The notes under the pieces: generated by a model
Seen by the model: only the letters and a program-made list of their open reading frames with translations
Told to the model about the DNA's origin: nothing
The model's database searches: none
Made by a program: the position numbers and the translations under genes
NCBI GenBank assembly: GCA_905221605.1
Contig: CAJNDS010000024.1
Location: 62,001-126,000, forward strand
Source of the DNA: Symbiodinium natans
Taxonomy: Eukaryota; Sar; Dinophyceae; Suessiales; Symbiodiniaceae
Length of the DNA: 64,000 nt
Direction of reading: 5' to 3'
In this document: in pieces, positions 10,230-22,369 of the stretch
Numbering within the stretch: position 1 is the first letter of the stretch
Layout: the number at the start of each line of letters is the position of its first letter

Positions 10230-12430
10230 GCTCAGCCCACTTGTCTGCTGGACCCTAGACACCTCCCCGCGGATGCTCGTGATGTGCGCGTGCTTGCTCG
10301 CTCGGGCCAAGAGATCTCCCAGCTGTCCCAGCGGATGCTCATGATGCGCTCTCCCGCTTGTATTTGGTCAAGACACAAGCTGATGCTGATGATGCACAGC
10401 CCCTTGCCTGCTGGGCTCAGGATGCGTGCCCCTCTTGCCTTCTGCCCGAGACACCTTCCAGCTGATGCTCATGAGCGCGGCCCTCTTGCTTGCTTGGGCC
10501 ACGATGCTTCCCAATACCCAAACATGCAAATGACCTCCTAGCTGGTGCTCATGAAGCGCCCTTCTTGCCAAGACAGCTGATGCTCATGCGCCCTTTTGTT
10601 TTCTCGGGTCAAGACACTTCCCAGCTGATGCTCATGATGCGCGCCTTCTTGCTTGCTCGGGGGCAAGACACCTCCCAGCTGATGCTCATGATGCGCGCCC
10701 TCTTGGCAAGACACCTCCCAGCTGATGCTCATGATGTGCCCCTGTTGCCCAGACACCTCCTGCTGATGCACATGATACATGATGCTCACCTTCTTGCTCA
10801 GAAATTTCAGTTGAGGCCAAGACCTCCTGACTGATGCTCATGATTTGCGCCCGCTTGCTTGGTCGGGCCAAGACACCTCCCAGCTGATGTTTATCATGCG
10901 CCCCTCTTGCCCAGACACTTCGCAGCTGATGCTCATGATGTGCGCACCCTTCCTTGGTCGGGCCAAGACATCTACCAGCTGATGCTCACGATGCGCTCCC
11001 ACTTTGCTCGTTCGGGGCAAGACACCTCCAGCTGATGCTCATGATGCGCATCCTTCTGCCTGGTCGGGCCAAAACAGCTCCCAGCTGATGCTCATGATGC
11101 GCGCTTTCCCGCTTGGTCTGGCCAAGACACCTCCCAGCTGATGCTCATGATGCACGCCTTCTTGTTGCTCGGGCCAGGACACCTCCCAGCTGATGCGCTT
11201 CTTCTTGTTCGCCGGGGCTAAGACGCCTCACAGCTGACGCTCATGATGTGCTCCTGTTGCCCAGACCTCCCGCTGATGCATCATCGCATGATGCTTGCCT
11301 TCTTGCTTAGAAATTTCAGTTGATGCTCAATGCGCGCCTTCCCCTTGGTCAGGCCAAGACACCTCCCAGCTGATGCGCGCCCTCTTGCTTTGGTCGGGCC
11401 AAAATGCCTCGCAGCTGATGCTCATGATGCGCTCCCATGTGCTCGTTCGAGGCAGGATACCTCCCAGCTGATGCTCATGATGCGCACCATCTGGGTCGGG
11501 CCAAGACACAGCTGATGATCATGAACCCCTCTTGTCCAGACACCTCGCAGCTGATGCTGATGATGCGCACCATCTTGCTTGGTTTGCTCAGGCCAAGACA
11601 CCTCCCACTTGATGCTCATCATGCACCCCTCTTGCCTAGACACCATAACCATCAGCTGCGAGGTGTCTAGGCCCGACCAAGCAAGCGGGCGGACGGCATT
11701 TGCATCAGTTGGGAGGTGTCTTGGCCCGACCAACAAAAGGGCGCGCCTCACAAGCATCAGCTGAGAGATCCAAGAGGGTGAGCATGATTAGCACAGCGAC
11801 TGGTGTCTGAGCAAGAGGGGCGCATCATGAGAACAGCTTGGAGGTGTCTTGGCCCGAGCGAGCAAGAGGGCGCGCATCATGAGCATCAGCTGGGAGGTGT
11901 CTACCCCCGAGCAAGCAAGAAGGCGCGCATCATGAGCATCAGCTGGGAGGCGTAAGAGAGGTCCGTCATGAGCATTGGCTGTGAGGGCTGTTTGGCTTGG
12001 GCCAAAGACACCTCCCAGCTGACACTCATCATGCACCCCTCTTGCCCAGACACCTCGCAGCTGATGCTCATGCACCCTTCTTGCCCAGACGCCAAGACAT
12101 CTCCCAGCTGATGCTTGATGCTTGATGCTCCAGTTGATGAGCTTGGAGCAAGACACCTGGCAGCTGATGCTCACGATTCGTGCCCGGTTTGCTTGTTGAA
12201 GACACTTCCCATTTTCCCATTTTATGCTCATGCCATCTTCCCTGCTTAGTGCAGAAGCTGATGAACCGCCACTGTTGATGCTCACGATGCGTGCCTGCTT
12301 GCCTGTTGAGACCAAGACACCTCCCATTCACCCAGCTCATGTTCGTGATGCGCTAGCTGATGCTCATGATGCGTTCCACTCTGCCAAGACATTATTCAGC
12401 TGACGCTCATGATTCGCACTTTTCGCAGCA
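10230..12430. repeat. Minisatellite field (about 45-60 bp units) with an inverted middle block
   Basis: The recurring core is CCAGCTGATGCTCATGATG followed by a C/T-rich stretch with CTTGGTCGGGCCAAGACACCT. Units run in this orientation from about 10,230 to 11,640, appear as the reverse complement (CATCATGAGCATCAGCTGGG) from about 11,645 to 11,985, and return to the first orientation from about 12,000 to 12,430. Unit length varies and units are diverged, so this is an old array. Open frames here are by-products of the repeat. Confidence 0.9.
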
Positions 12431-12727
12431 GCTGATGCGCACAATGGTGCCTGCACTTTACCCCCTTTTCGAAGAAGCTCTTTGCGTGGGTTTGGTTGCC
12501 CGGAGGCTGGCCGGCTCGTCGATGAAGCCGCCTTTGTGCTGAAGGACACCTGGCTCGTGCTTGAATTCAGGCTGACATTTGATGAACCTGCATGCGCTCA
12601 AAGGACGAACTGTGCGAAGCTGCATTTGCTCGGAAGCGCGGAATCTCAGAAGGTGCGGGATAGTAGCAAGGCGACGTGCGAGGTGAAGTGCTGGAGGTGC
12701 TGTAAATTGCTGTCATGTGGGTGACAG

Positions 12728-12941
12728 GATACTCCTTGGCAGCAGCGCTCCAGCGTGCACGTGACAACGGCCCTCTGCTGCGGGGAATATCAGTGGGTGG
12801 CCAAGATTGGGGCTCACTGGCACTGAAGGCATGGCAAGTGCGTGCAGAGGTCTACTGCTTTCCTTCCGTCGGGGAGAAGCGGGAACTGCCAATGCTGGTT
12901 GCTGCTGCTGGAGGAACATGGCTCTCTTCTAAGAATGGCAG
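12728..12941 (+). CDS. Internal exon, possibly BRCT-like
   Basis: The exon lies between CAG at 12,727 and CAG/GT at 12,941. It reads GYSLAAALQRARDNGPLL, then VYCFPSVGEKRELPMLV and AAAGGTWLSSKNG. The pattern of a hydrophobic strand, S-x-G-E, a helix and a GG turn resembles the first half of a BRCT domain, a phosphopeptide-binding module of DNA repair proteins. The match is by eye only. An upstream open piece at 12,505-12,560 (RLVDEAAFVLKDTWLVLEF) could be the preceding exon. Confidence 0.4.
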
Positions 12942-13268
12942 GTGACCGACTGTTCGCGTTTTCGTGTCGTTCTAGTGAGCCTAGAGAGGCTTAGAGGGAA
13001 TCACGAAGCAAAGCGGCCGCACCTCAGGTTGAAACGCTTCCCTCTACAGCCAGCTTGCCCGTCTGTGCCATGTTCAATCGTTGAGTTGCAGATGATGAAA
13101 TGCACCTTTCGACGTTCTCCGATGTTCCCGTGCGCGGAGGTGCTGCTGCTGGCCGAGCGCTGTGTCAGCAGTGCCTGATGCTTGGGGGAGGGACATCAGA
13201 TTCATCGAGGCTTAATTTTTTCGGTCGGGTGCAATGCGTGCATTGCTTGCACTGCTTGGGCCCCTCGA

Positions 13269-13473
13269 GGAGAGGGAGCAGCAGCGCCGACGGGTCTACG
13301 AGGTCTACGATGTGGAACTCCTGCGTGAGGCAAGACGCATGCAAAGATATGCAAAGGGCTGTTGGTTTCATGCCTGCAAAGTATCCGTGCCCAGGCTGCA
13401 TGTACGCAGGAACTTCGACGGGCAGCATATCGACTTCAGTGAGCTTTCAGTCCAGCAGACTCAGCAGACATAA
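13269..13473 (+). CDS. Terminal exon, probably same gene as 12,728-12,941
   Basis: After CTCGAG at 13,268 the frame reads EEREQQRRRVYEVYDVELL, then REARRMQRYAKG, and ends at TAA 13,471-13,473. VYDVELLREA would fit the last helix of a BRCT domain, supporting a link with the previous exon. The C-terminus is Gln-rich (SVQQTQQT). Assignment is tentative. Confidence 0.35.
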
Positions 13474-14078
13474 TTCGACAATTTGTAATTCGCACGTTGC
13501 GGTGGTGTGGCTTGCTCTTAGAGTGAGTCAGAGAACTTGCATGGCAGTTTTTTCAAAAGAGCCCTGTTGACCTGAGCATACCGTCGTGACAGCAAGCTGT
13601 GGCTGCTCTTTCGACTCGCATGACTCATGACGTGCGTTCGAAGCCTTACCGCTTCCTCGCAGGTGTTGGCTCAGGCACAGGTCTTGGACAACGCATCGCC
13701 GCTGTGGAATCCATGTATGTTAGCTGCTGTGATCCCTACCAGCCCCTTCAGAGCGAAAGCAGCCGGCAGCTGCAAGGAGCAGTGGCCATCTCACGGCAGA
13801 GGTTTTCGAAGATTTCTCAATGTTTTCGAAGTCGGATGCAGGAGGTATAACATCGGGCAGCAGCGGTCGCTTGAAGCGCACGCGCACAGATGCTGTTACA
13901 AAGCTGCAGCTGGAGCTGTGCATTGCGTTTAGAAATTCATAAACATACATGTGGCCATGTAGACAGCCGAGGATATTGTGCAGTTTACCACTGCGACTCT
14001 TCCAATGCACTGAAGATGACCCCAGTGTAGTGCTTGAGTGTGATGTTGATAGTTTCAAGATCCTCGGGCCTTGCCAAG

Positions 14079-17000
14079 GATCTACTATGTCGAGGAGGAT
14101 GAAGGGCGTCTGACAGTTGACATTATGCGACTGGGATCCATGAAAGGTGCCATCAAGGTTCGTTTTGCAACAGCCTCCTGGCGCAAACAATCGCTTTGAC
14201 GTCGATGTCGCTCATTGCTGTGTTCCTGCAGTCTGGCTGATCCGTTTGCACATGCGGTAGTGCCGCAATTGGCATGACGGTCTGCAAAAGTCGAGGAAGA
14301 TGGCTCTGCAAAAGCTGGGCTATCATACGAGGAGACGTTTGGGGAGGTCCTCTTCGAAGATCAAGAGCACCGTGATTGCATTGGTTTCAGTTGTTTCACT
14401 GTATTTAGCTTGGTGGCATCTTGGCAGCCTTATCCGTAGCGTTATCCGAGTTTTCTCGCTGCTGTTAGGTACCGGAAGTCTATTGACATCAACACGATTG
14501 CGAGCGCGTACTGGACAGCGACCATGGAGTTTAAGGTGCCTTTCAGAGAGACTGTTGCAAAGGCAAAGCACGCTGAGAGCAGGCTGAAAGAATTTGAAAG
14601 CCCAGAGAGATCTGATGAGTGCCTGGAGGTGCGCCTACTTGACCCCGAAGGCTGCAATCTGGGCCCTTTGGCCCAGAGAAATCCTGTTGAGCACGGAGGC
14701 CTCTGGACAAAATCCGAAGGTTCTTTCCGAGCAGCTGAGGAAATCACCTGCACACCTGCCGTGTCAAGATCATTGATACAGGGACCTTTCCTTCAGTCAA
14801 GTACGAGGACCAGCTCCGGCTCCTTAATGGCAAGACATCAGAATAGGAAGTTTCCGACATCAGGGATACCTTACATTGGGTCCTTATGAGAAGGGGATCC
14901 GATTATTTGGGGATCTACATTGGGGTCCCCTATTCCCTGCATCCCCAGAACTGTTTGGCTATCAGTCCGGAGAAGTGGAGAGGGCGTGCATGCCTCACCG
15001 AAGCTTTGCCTCGAGGCTGGGTCATGATGGACTGGACCAGATCAGCACCTTGTCATCACATGCCCGCATTCATGTCGTTTCTCGTCGCTATGTTTCGTGG
15101 AGTCCCTTTGTGGGGGGGGCAGGGCGGCAGCGCAGGTCCGTCAGGCCTATTCTGGGAGTACTGGAAGCTCTGCTTCTACCAGGTCCCGGGTATTGCTGTT
15201 CGGACAGTCTTCATGCTGATCTTCGATCAGCTGAAGCCACTGGGATGCAAAATTCATCTTGGCTGGTGCCAATTGTGCTCCGCGAAAGCCCACGAAATAT
15301 CGCGGAATCCGAGGCAGAGTTTCAGGGTTGCCCGAAATGGACTTGTCCTAAGACGGTGTTGGTTGTTCGATATATTGTTTGGGGGAGGTCTGCGCATCGT
15401 TTGAGTTCCACGCAGTGCGCAGTACAAAGTCCCAACAGCTGAAGCAGAACCACCTCTTCATGAGACTTCTGCCTTCCTTCAGGAATGTCTACCGCTACTT
15501 CATCCTGTGCCTCAACATCTACCTGGTTGACGTTCTGTTCAACATGGAAGCGTCAGAAGATCGTCTTTGGATGTCCACACGGCTCCGTACGGCCTATGCG
15601 GTCGCCATCTCTTATGTGGCTCCTATGTTGGTGCTGCATGCCTGGGATCTCATCAAGGCAAACATGGACGTGCAAGGACACCTGCGCCTGTATCTGCAAG
15701 CCAGCCTTTTTCGGCGATACCTGAACTACAGCAACTTGGCCAGGCATTTTGCAAGTGTAGCAAAATGGACTTTAGCAGGAGCTGGGTCGAAGGGTTTTAC
15801 ATATTGCCGAGGTGAAGAATCCCGGGTATCAGTGCCTCCTGCAGACATGCAGCATGCACTGAGCCTGGGATCAAAAAGTGCAGCAGAAGGATACACGAAG
15901 GTCATGGATCTTTTCCAAAAATTCGGACAGCCACTTCTTTGCAATTATGCGGAACTTCCTTCTCGTCCACTCTGTCAAGCATTCGTCTTGTGAAGCGTCA
16001 CTTACACTTGGCGTGAGGCTGGCAGTGTTCACCTACTTTACGCTGCGTGAGAATCCAGACGCCATCTACCTGATACTGGCAATGCCCTCTCTCATGGCGA
16101 TATTCCTCGCGTGACGCGGCCATGTTGGAGCTGAAGAAATCCTGCAGACTTGTTCCTGCCCCAGCTCAGGTTCAAGGCGTGTATGCCGTTGGATCGGGAG
16201 GGCCGCAAGGACATTGAGGCATCTGTTCTATCCCTGGCTGCGGAAGTTTGCCAGCGCTATCGCCTCATTGCCGACTATTTCCAGCGGCCCCAGATGAACG
16301 AAATCTTCGCCCGGCAGACAAATGAGCTTCGCCGTGAATATATCCCGGAGAACATCGAAGGTGTGAATAACGAGTATTTTCCCAAATGGCTGGGGCCTGT
16401 GTTTGTAGCCGCTTACATTGCCTTGGATGCCCAGAACGTCTTTGATGCCACGATCTCACTGGGAACCTTCCTGGCCACCATCTCCGTGATGAAGGACATC
16501 AGTTCGGAGTTCGCCGATGCGTATACCTTGATCCTCGACTTGGCGGGCACCTTCGGGTCCATTCAGTACTTAACAACTTACTTCAACAAGGAGACGGACC
16601 TTCTGACCTGGAAGGGTGTCAACCGGACGCGCCGAGAGCTGACGCCACTTTCTGGCAGTGATCGTAGGAGTGATAGTGATGTCGGGGCCCCAAGGCATCA
16701 AGGCATCCAGGCTCTTCCCGTCCGCAAGCGTGCCAAGGGAGATGAAAGGAAAACGACACAACTTGACACAGCAAAATCACAAAAACAAACGGTCCGCCAA
16801 AACTCCGCGGGTCATCTCAGAGAATGAGAAGGGAGCGACGGCAACAAGTTAAGGCTCATGAATCCGGGGTTTGGGTGGCCAAGAACTACCCGGACGTGGG
16901 TCTCCTTGGGCCAGGCGGGGGGGGGGGGTGGGTTAGGGCTTGCCACCCAACACCTCATTGGGCTCGATGCCCTTTTCTTGGGTGGCAGGCGGTAAACCCG

Positions 17001-18967
17001 AAAAGGGGGTCCTTAAGCCCTGAGCCCTGAAAACTCTGAACCGCAAAAGGCGATGTTGGGTGGCAAACCCTAAATTTTCAAGGGGGGGGATGTTGGTTGG
17101 CAGGCCACAAGCCCTAAAAGGAAACGTGGGGCGACCCTAAACGGTGGCAAGCGCGAAAAACTTCAACTAAGCAACATCTTTGGCACCCCCTTTGAGGGAT
17201 CTGGCCGTTCGAAACAAACATGAGAAGGTCCAGCTAAGCATTTTGGATTGTCTCAACAGTTCCAAGGGAACAACAAATGTTAGAATCCATGATGTGCCAT
17301 ATGCTGCGCCATGCAGTGATCGGCGTGAATTCCGGTGATGTGCTGTTGCCCTCCACCTAAGGAGGCAGGCACGAGACAAGGCCTTCGCCAAGGCAGAAAC
17401 ACCTGCAGATGGCATCGAAGACAGGTCCGCGGTCTTGTACAAGACGGACCTCATTCCGATTCAGAAGCTCGGTCGAGCACCCTCCTGATTATGGCCATTA
17501 ATGGGCCCTAATTCCCACGATCATCTGCCGCAGATGCTTTGAAGAGCTTGTCTAGGTTCTGCGCAGCACCGAGGCTCTCCAACATGTGCTACGGATGGAT
17601 CCGGCATGAGCCAATCTTTGAGAATGTCAACGTGTCCGTGGACCAGGGCAAGCTGGTGGCTGTCATGGGATCGCACGGGTCTGGGAAGGCGAAACCTGCC
17701 AGAATTCAGCCAAGGGGTTAGGCTGGGTTTACCCTGCCGCAGACGACCACAGCTTGATTGAAGGATGCACCAACATGTCCTGACAGGAGTAGCCGCCGAT
17801 CTGTAGTTTTGAGTCGGGGTGAAGCTGGCATTGAAGTGGCGTGGCAAAGGATGTGTAGAGAAAGGAACTCAACTCATGTTACCTCATGTTCCGTGATGTT
17901 CCTCCGCACACTCTCGAGCTTATCGAGTCATCGACGGTGTAATGATGCCAAGGCCAAGCGTACCTCTCGAAACATCCATCGTATGTTGCAGCTGAGGACT
18001 CTCCTCAAACTGCTTGGACACATGGTCTTTCCGACGGATGGAGCCATCTTCATTCCCTCACACCTGAGGATCTTGCACGTGACCCAGGAGGCTTTCATTC
18101 TCAATCTTTCCGCATGGCAGAACCTGATCTTTGGTTGCCCAAACCCGCACACCGTTGATCCACGTCGGGTTCGAAGAATCTGCGAGCGACTGAAGATGAA
18201 GGTCACACTTGAGTTGATCAAAGACGACTTGGAAAAGCAGGAGAAACTGAGGGGGTCCCCCTCAAATGCGGATGAGGAAGACTCGGAGGAGGAGGAAGAG
18301 GGAGAGAAGGATTTCAGGGGCGCTGGCAGCGCATGGCAGGAGAGCCTCACGTATTCGGAGAAAGTCAAACTCCACCTGGCGAGAGCTCTGATCATGAACC
18401 CGGAAGTTCTGGTCTTGCAGCGACCGCTGCTCCTTGCCTTAAAAACTCCCTCTTTACCCTCGGCGTAGAGATGTGTGGCTTTGTGACGTGTAGATTTCTG
18501 GCTCCGAGGCATCACTACGACAAGAAGACGGGCGAGCTGGTCCTTGACCTTCTCAAAGAGAACGTGCAGTCAAGGGGCCTGGAGCTGCCAGAGAAGAACC
18601 GGGTGCACCGCCGACCGCGCACCTGTGCCTCGGCAAAAGGGCTCGGGATCGGGGTTGAAAACAATATTAGAGCTGAAGGATGTTTAGGGTTTGGGCTTAG
18701 GGTTCAGGGTTCAGAGGCCCTAGACCGGACCCCTAACTTTCAACGAAACCCTGAATCCTCAATCCTGCAACCCTAAAGCCCTGTTCCTGGTTCCTGCCCT
18801 TGTCACTTCAAGGTTTCTTCACGGTGGAAGCCGAAACCGACGCGCACAGAGCGGATGTTGTGTGGTACATTGACCGCTCAACGGTGAGGAACTACGATGA
18901 TCCTGGCACTGTCACATCTGAGTTCTTCAAAGCCAAGACCCTGGGCTCCTTTCACATGAACGACTGA
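14079..18967 (+). CDS. Calx-beta plus ABC transporter protein, multi-exon
   Basis: Exons in order: 14,079-14,180 (IYYVEEDEGRLTVDIMR, Calx-beta-like); 14,468-14,690 (YRKSIDINTIASAYW, CLEVRLLDPEGCNLGPL) and 14,752-14,850 (CRVKIIDTGTFPSVKYEDQ), also Calx-beta-like; about 15,140-15,240 (WEYWKLCFYQVPGIAVRT); 15,483-15,733 (membrane segments FILCLNIYLVDVLF and AYAVAISYVAPMLVLHAW, then LQASLFRRYLNYS); about 15,825-16,114 (VPPADMQHALSLG, LAVFTYFTL, YLILAMPSLMAIFLA); 16,169-16,650 (cytosolic linker, YFPKWLGPVFVAAYIALD); 17,540-17,690 (ABC nucleotide-binding domain start, VAVMGSHGSGK Walker A); 17,980-18,460 (VTQEAFIL Q-loop, TYSEKVKLHLARAL signature region, EVLVLQRPL Walker B region); 18,505-18,630; 18,813-18,967 with TGA 18,965-18,967. 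The signature is not LSGGQ and the Walker B acid is Gln, so ATP hydrolysis at this site may be weak. The start was not found. Calx-beta normally binds calcium or mediates adhesion. Confidence 0.75.
18660..18790. repeat. Degenerate TTTAGGG-like intron sequence
   Basis: Within the last intron of the ABC gene the sequence contains TTTAGGGTTTGGGCTTAGGG and then the opposite strand version (ACCCCTAA, AACCCTGAATCC, AACCCTAAAGCC). The plant-type telomere repeat TTTAGGG is used by dinoflagellates; interstitial degenerate copies are common in such genomes. Confidence 0.7.
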
Positions 18968-20470
18968 AGCAAGCCGTTGGGCTGCTAGCGTTGCTCGTAG
19001 CTGCCACCTGTGCAGCTCCGGGGCCATCGAGAACCTTCGATCGTCCTTTCAACGCACCGCGTGCACTGCCAAAGAGAGCTCGAAATGTTTGGTACCATCC
19101 GCCCCCCGGTAAGCCACATGCAACCTAAGCCGGTACCTCACAGGACCGTCACGAAGACACCGGGCCCGTCTCTCAAATGTCGCCGCCCCCCCCCCCCACC
19201 CTACATAAATGAATAAAGGTCTGAAGCTTCCATATTTGAATGGCTGCCCGGGGCCCTGCGGATTTTGGGGTCCTATCCGCACCATATACACGCAAGTTTG
19301 AAACTGAAGAGTGTTTTCAATTGTGAATGAAGCTCAGGGGCCATAGTGATTCGAGGCTCCAACCTCTATGCAAGCTTTAATTTTAACGCTACGCGACCCG
19401 CCTCGGCCCGGCCCAGCGCATCCGCGTGAGCATGGTGATTCCGCAGCGCCCAAGTCGCTGGACCCCAAGCAATAAGGGTTGGGTTGAGGGTTGAGGGTTG
19501 AGGGTTCCGGGTTTATGGTTTATGGTTTGGGGTTTGGGGTTGAGGGTTAGTTTAGGGCTCAAGGTTCACGCTTTGGGGTTGAGGGAGTGATCGTAGGGTT
19601 GAGCCAGGCCCCTTAAACCCCTTAAGGTTTAAGGCGGCTCTTCGGCAGGGTGGGGGAGGGGGGAGGTGGGGTGGGGGGAGTGGGGGCGGGGGGGGTAGGG
19701 GTGGGGGGGGGAGGGTGGGGGGGTGGGGGGGGGTGGGGGGGGGGCGGAGGGGGGGGGGGGGGGGGGGGGTGGGGGGGGGGGTGGGGGGGGGGGTGGGGGG
19801 CGTCCGAAAAAGGGCCTTTGGGTGTGGGGGGGTGCCTGTTCTGACAACCTATACACCTCCGGCCCGAGGCCTCGGCGGATGTTGAGGAGAAATCTCCCTT
19901 GCCATGAGAAGCTGAATCATGCCCTCTAAATTCACTAGTCAAAGCAATGCAAGGATTTGTGTTTCTCCAAAAGCTTGAGGAATTTGAGATTTTCGATTGA
20001 ATCCTTGAGGCTGAGACTTTGGGCCTCGATTGTAAGCTTCGGTATCCCAACTGATTTCGTGTTGGCGGAGCGAAATGCTTAATCTTGATGCTAAAGAATT
20101 TGGAGACTAATATTTGCGCATTTAGACAGTTTTGAACGAAGCGCCAACGTTTCTTGGATTTGAAGCAGAGGCTGTCTTGCGCAACATCAATTTAGATTCC
20201 TCTTCGTGTTCAAGCTTTACGGGAGGATTTGGCGAGCCTCAAAAACTATAGGGTCTGTTTTGTCGGAGGGCTTGGAATGAACATGTTGCGACCGAAGTCA
20301 GCTCAGCCCCGAGATCGTGACATCGGAAATTCTTGTTCGAACAGAATTCAACCGTTTTCGCAATGAACAGGTCTGCAAGCTCTAGACGTATTCTGATGGC
20401 CAACAGGAGCGTAGGAATTTTGAAATGAGTCGAGCCGTTTTGAGTTAAAGCATCCAACTCTGGGGGTAAT
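18968..20470. other. Non-genic: telomere-like and G-rich repeats
   Basis: No gene is recognised. 19,475-19,620 is a degenerate TTTAGGG/TTGAGGG repeat. 19,640-19,800 is almost pure G with scattered T and A (long G runs), followed by moderately AT-rich sequence. Gly- or Pro-only open frames across the G run are composition artefacts. Confidence 0.8.
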
Positions 20471-21600
20471 CTCTGCATGCGATTTGCATTTGCATGGAGA
20501 AGCGTGTTGCAGCATTGCGGGAGTTGGATGCCCAACATTTGTTCAGCACCAGCTTTTGTTCACAAGGCTGCAGGGTGTTTTATGGGGGCAGATGCTTACC
20601 TTACTTACCTCAGCTTGGAGCATGTTGCGGCCTTCCAGCACGAGGTCTACCAGCCAATTTGCGTCTTGCTCCAGTGTCCAGCTTCAGAATTTCGGCTCCA
20701 CGCTTTGCAGCCCGTTGGTTTAGGCATCTTGAGAAATGCCGCCTATCGAAACTTGCACTATAACGGGCTTTTGATCAAAGCACAGCAACATGCAGAACTT
20801 CGATTTGGGCAGCAACGTATCAGCATAGGCATCTGGCACTTCTACATCCAAGGGCTCGTTCGAAGCCGATGCATCGAGATGTCTTTGAAGATGCAAGTGC
20901 CTCTGCAAGACCGCCATGTTTGTCCGAGTGTGGAGCTTCATTACCTGACGGTCTGTGATATGGTGCACTGCATGTCAGGGATTTCCGATGGCTATGGTTA
21001 TGGCGGAAGTTGAGCGTCTCGTCCTTAGAGTTGCCCCGCATCTGCTGCAGCACCGGGAATCGGACTTGCTCATCTCGAGGTTCCGTGCAGGCGATCTGCA
21101 CGCGGCTCATGGAACCGCATGTAGAGGCGCTTCAGCAGCTTAAAACCACCCCCAAGCCCAGGGAGACCTCCGAGTGAGGTGCCGTGGCTTGTTTTCCCTG
21201 AAAGGCGGCAGCAGGGACCCTCGTGCAGATCGAGGGCTTGTGGGATCTTGCCAAGGCCGTGTTCCCAGCATCGTCAATCTACCACCACTATCATAGCAGA
21301 GAGTTTTCAAGCCCCCATTCTCTTTAGAGGCGAACTCGAGGAAGCTTATCGACATGGACCATGCCGGTACCTCGGGCCACTTTCACCACTGCCTGTGCAC
21401 TTCATTCGTGTTCTGCTTTGAGTTAACTTCGGTATTTGTTCATTCCCTCATTTCGTCTGAGGTCTTCCGCAATATGCAGGAGGGGCTTCTGAAAATGGAT
21501 GGTTTTCGCATCCTGGTCTTGAAATTTTTGGGGAGTGTTTGGGGGAGGGGAGGGGGATGTGGAGACTTGCGACTAAGGCACGGAACTTGACCGATTCGAT
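20471..21600. other. Unassigned stretch with a 178-codon open frame
   Basis: The longest + strand frame runs 20,477-21,013. It has mixed composition, no recognised domain and no convincing splice-bounded blocks, and other frames are open over parts of it. I do not call it a gene. Confidence 0.3.
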
Positions 21601-21615
21601 TCCACTCTCAACAAG

Positions 21616-21734
21616 CAGGCGGGCACAGCGGGTTTAGAGTGGCGCTGTCGTGGGGAAGATGGCGCGGCACCATCGTCAAGGCTGTCGAGACGGAGAGCCT
21701 GATTGAGCGCTACGAGGCGTATGCGATGCTGTAA
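21616..21734 (+). CDS. Possible terminal exon, unknown protein
   Basis: The frame reads HSGFRVALSWGRWRGTIV then KAVETESLIERYEAYAML and stops at TAA 21,732-21,734. Codon choice (GTC, AAG, GAG, CTG, CGC) is like that of confirmed exons here. The alternative is that a splice donor lies before the stop and the exon joins the coiled-coil pieces downstream. No family recognised. Confidence 0.4.
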
Positions 21735-21780
21735 AGTTGTGTCATGTTGCTTTGGGGTGGAAGAGCAGAGATCACCAGAG

Positions 21781-21965
21781 AGTCACCAGAGGTCGAGTTG
21801 CAGCAGCTGAAGATGCTCACCAGGCAGAAGGATCGGCTTTCGTGTGCTATGTTCTAGGACGTCTGGTGTCCGTGTCTTCAGAGCAGGCAACTTGTGGACT
21901 GCTCAGGAGGAAGCAAATCTGCAGCAACGACGTGCCCTTGATGCATTGCGGCGCCCGCCCCATTT
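21781..21965 (+). CDS. Possible coiled-coil exons
   Basis: Two pieces read SPEVELQQLKMLTRQKDRLS (21,781-21,840) and AQEEANLQQRRALDALRR (21,900-21,955). Both have the heptad-like Leu spacing and charge of a coiled coil. They lie on the strand of, and upstream from, the better-supported coiled-coil pieces at 24.1-25.9 kb and may be the same gene. Confidence 0.3.
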
Positions 21966-22369
21966 GAGCGGAATGGACAGAAGAGATGTGATCGGAGATA
22001 CGCGCGGTTTAGGAGGGTCTAGGACTGCATCGCAGGCACGAGCTGCAGCACCTCCAGTCGCGCCCTCAAGTGCACTCGAAGGATCTCGAAGGCAAGTCTC
22101 CACACAGCAAGTTAATCATCCTGGGAGGAAGCTGCAGTCCGGCTGTGAAGAGTCCTTCTTTTCAAGCCCGGAGCTGAACCCTGCCCTCCGAAAGAACCCC
22201 CAAAACAGGGATGCGCCTGTGATGAGTCAGGGCGTCTTTTTCAACCTGAGCTGCTTTTTGGGATCCCCCCTTAGGCCTGGAGCAGAAGTTCGGAGAGGCT
22301 CCGAGAAGTCCTTTCGCACGTTGAGCCAACGTGAGCACATTCGCTGTTCTGCTGTGCCTTAAAACCTTC

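Noticed and set aside
19622-20050. Minus-strand Pro-rich and plus-strand Gly-rich frames
   Set aside because: Produced by a G homopolymer-like tract.
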